From Pseudomonadota bacterium (GTDB lineage Bacteria > Pseudomonadota > Gammaproteobacteria > Steroidobacterales > Steroidobacteraceae): 64,000 nt of DNA. Under the pieces are notes generated by a model. It did not search any database. It saw only the letters and a list, made by a program, of their open reading frames with translations, and was not told where the DNA came from. A program made the translations under genes and the position numbers. The DNA lies in assembly GCA_018241505.1 (NCBI GenBank), contig JAFEDS010000010.1, positions 310,001 through 374,000 on the forward strand, in the 5' to 3' direction. Below, in pieces: positions 63,045-64,000 of this stretch (positions within the stretch are counted from its first letter, which is position 1; every line of letters begins with the position of its first letter).

Positions 63045-63080
63045 GCACTATAGTACTGGTATACGAACGCACGATAGTGC
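63045..63080. promoter_or_regulatory. Inverted repeat before the AraC-type gene
   Basis: GCACTAT at 63045-63051 and ATAGTGC at 63074-63080 form a 7-bp inverted repeat with 22 bases between them, in the 157-base gap between the BoxR-like and AraC-type genes. The spacing, two helical turns apart, fits a regulator binding site. Nothing else is visible in that gap. Confidence 0.4.
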
Positions 63081-63173
63081 ATATTCCCGACAACTACGGT
63101 CGCGAGGCCGAGCCCCAACCGTCATGGCTGTGTCCCGTGTCTGCTGCAATGTTGATCGGCCCGGGGAGGTTCT

Positions 63174-64000
63174 ATGTACGACGCCTATTCGCTCGCAACA
63201 CAGGCACCCAAGGATCGGTTCGAATTCTTCCGTGGAGTGGTGGAAGAGATTTTCTATCCCATGGGCATTCAGCCCGGACTGGCAGCGCACGAGTCTTTCG
63301 GCGGGAATGTCAGCGTCGGACGCTTGCGGGACACCCTGCTCGCCCATATCGCAACGTCACCCTGTGTTGTAAGACGGCGGCCGGAAGATATTGCCCGCGA
63401 CAACACCACCACTTATCTCGTCAAGTTTCAAATGAAGGGGCAGTCAGTCTGGACGCAGCGGGGCCGGGAGGTCCATTTGCGCCCGGGTGATTTCGCGGTC
63501 TGCTCCGCCGTCGAGCCCTACACACTGCGTCTGCTCGAATCTTACTCGATGCCCGTGCTCGGCTTGTCCACGGAGGTGATGGAGGACCTGGTGAGCGACC
63601 CCGAGCAGTTTCTGGGTGTACGCATGAGCGGAACCGACCCCGACTGCGGTCTGTTGAGCAGCTTTGTCGCGCAAGTCGCGTCGCGTATGAACCAACTAAC
63701 CGATCCGCTGCGACAGAGCGCCGAAACGAGCATATTGCACCTGCTGGGCGCGATCCTGACATCCCGGGCCAAAAAGAAAAGCTACTCGGCGCCGCAACTG
63801 CTGGCTGCCATCAAGGCGTATGTGCACAAGAACCTGTCCGATCAGCGGCTCGGACCTGCCATGATTGCCTCGGAATTGGGCATCAGTCCGCGTTATGTAC
63901 ATACGCTCTTCCATGATGAGCCGATGACGCTGGGGCAATACATTCGCGCCTCCCGCCTGCGGGCCTGCCGTGACGCCCTCGAAAACAATCCGTCACGTGT
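63174..64000 (+). CDS. AraC-family regulator, truncated by the right edge
   Basis: An ATG at 63174, with GGGGAGG three bases before it, opens a frame that stays open to the last base, 275 residues (MYDAYSLATQAPKDRFEFFRGVVEEIFYP...). It has an AraC_binding_2 sensor domain (VRRRPEDIARDNTTTYLVKFQMKGQSVWTQRGREVHLRPGDFAVC) and the start of the HTH domain (AAIKAYVHKNLSDQRLGPAMIASELGISPRYVHTLFHDEPMTLGQYIRASRLRACRDAL). The C-terminal end is missing. AraC regulators with this sensor type often activate catabolic genes that would lie further right. Confidence 0.88.
   Translation, partial: MYDAYSLATQAPKDRFEFFRGVVEEIFYPMGIQPGLAAHESFGGNVSVGRLRDTLLAHIATSPCVVRRRPEDIARDNTTTYLVKFQMKGQSVWTQRGREVHLRPGDFAVCSAVEPYTLRLLESYSMPVLGLSTEVMEDLVSDPEQFLGVRMSGTDPDCGLLSSFVAQVASRMNQLTDPLRQSAETSILHLLGAILTSRAKKKSYSAPQLLAAIKAYVHKNLSDQRLGPAMIASELGISPRYVHTLFHDEPMTLGQYIRASRLRACRDALENNPSR

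Overview
This is a gene-dense, GC-rich stretch of a proteobacterial chromosome. It has four large TonB-dependent receptors in 64 kb, LysR, GntR, AraC, LuxR and Lrp-type regulators, an aerobic-style Rieske oxygenase, an indolepyruvate oxidoreductase and a BoxR-like regulator. This pattern fits free-living scavengers such as Steroidobacter/Nevskiales-like Gammaproteobacteria or sphingomonads. I lean to the former, but the sequence alone does not settle it. I saw no rRNA, tRNA, CRISPR array, transposase or phage gene.

Layout. 1-3.5 kb: a minus-strand operon of Rieske dioxygenase alpha and beta subunits and an APC permease, with a divergent LysR regulator. 4.4-7.4 kb: a secreted NHL propeller, a small Cys-rich exported protein and a sedolisin-type protease. 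7.6-8.7 kb: a decayed pair, a class III aminotransferase missing its N-terminal part and a frameshifted Lrp/AsnC regulator. 8.9-10.3 kb: an S41-like exported protein. 10.5-24.5 kb: a coherent island with a GntR/UTRA regulator, a serine hydrolase, a TonB receptor with an M61 peptidase, an operon of APC permease, class III aminotransferase, FGGY kinase and NagB-type deaminase, and a second TonB receptor. The same palindrome, core TCATTGCAATGA, lies just upstream of the three start regions of this island. I read it as one regulon and as the strongest candidate for an undescribed system in the window.

24.7-32.9 kb: two CsgG-like or unknown exported proteins, then a TonB receptor followed by a three-repeat COG4315-like protein and an exported protein of unknown family. 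33.1-35.6 kb: a CpxP/Spy-like protein with an OmpR-type regulator and a histidine kinase. 35.6-44.7 kb: single genes (DHFR-like reductase, alpha/beta hydrolase, a trimeric-adhesin-like head fused to an S74 chaperone domain, MBL-fold hydrolase, VOC protein, HDOD protein, exported M24-like protein, lipoprotein).

44.8-55.6 kb: a MOSC-flavin-ferredoxin fusion and a MalT-like LuxR regulator, followed on the same strand by a tight operon of TonB receptor, amidohydrolase, hydantoinase A-like protein, DUF917 protein and SemiSWEET transporter. This looks like an uptake and ring-opening pathway for a cyclic amide-like compound. 56-64 kb: IorA/IorB, a LysR regulator, a GlcD-like flavoprotein, a BoxR-like HTH-shikimate kinase fusion and a truncated AraC regulator. 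A 15-bp GATA...CTATC element sits on both sides of the LysR gene.
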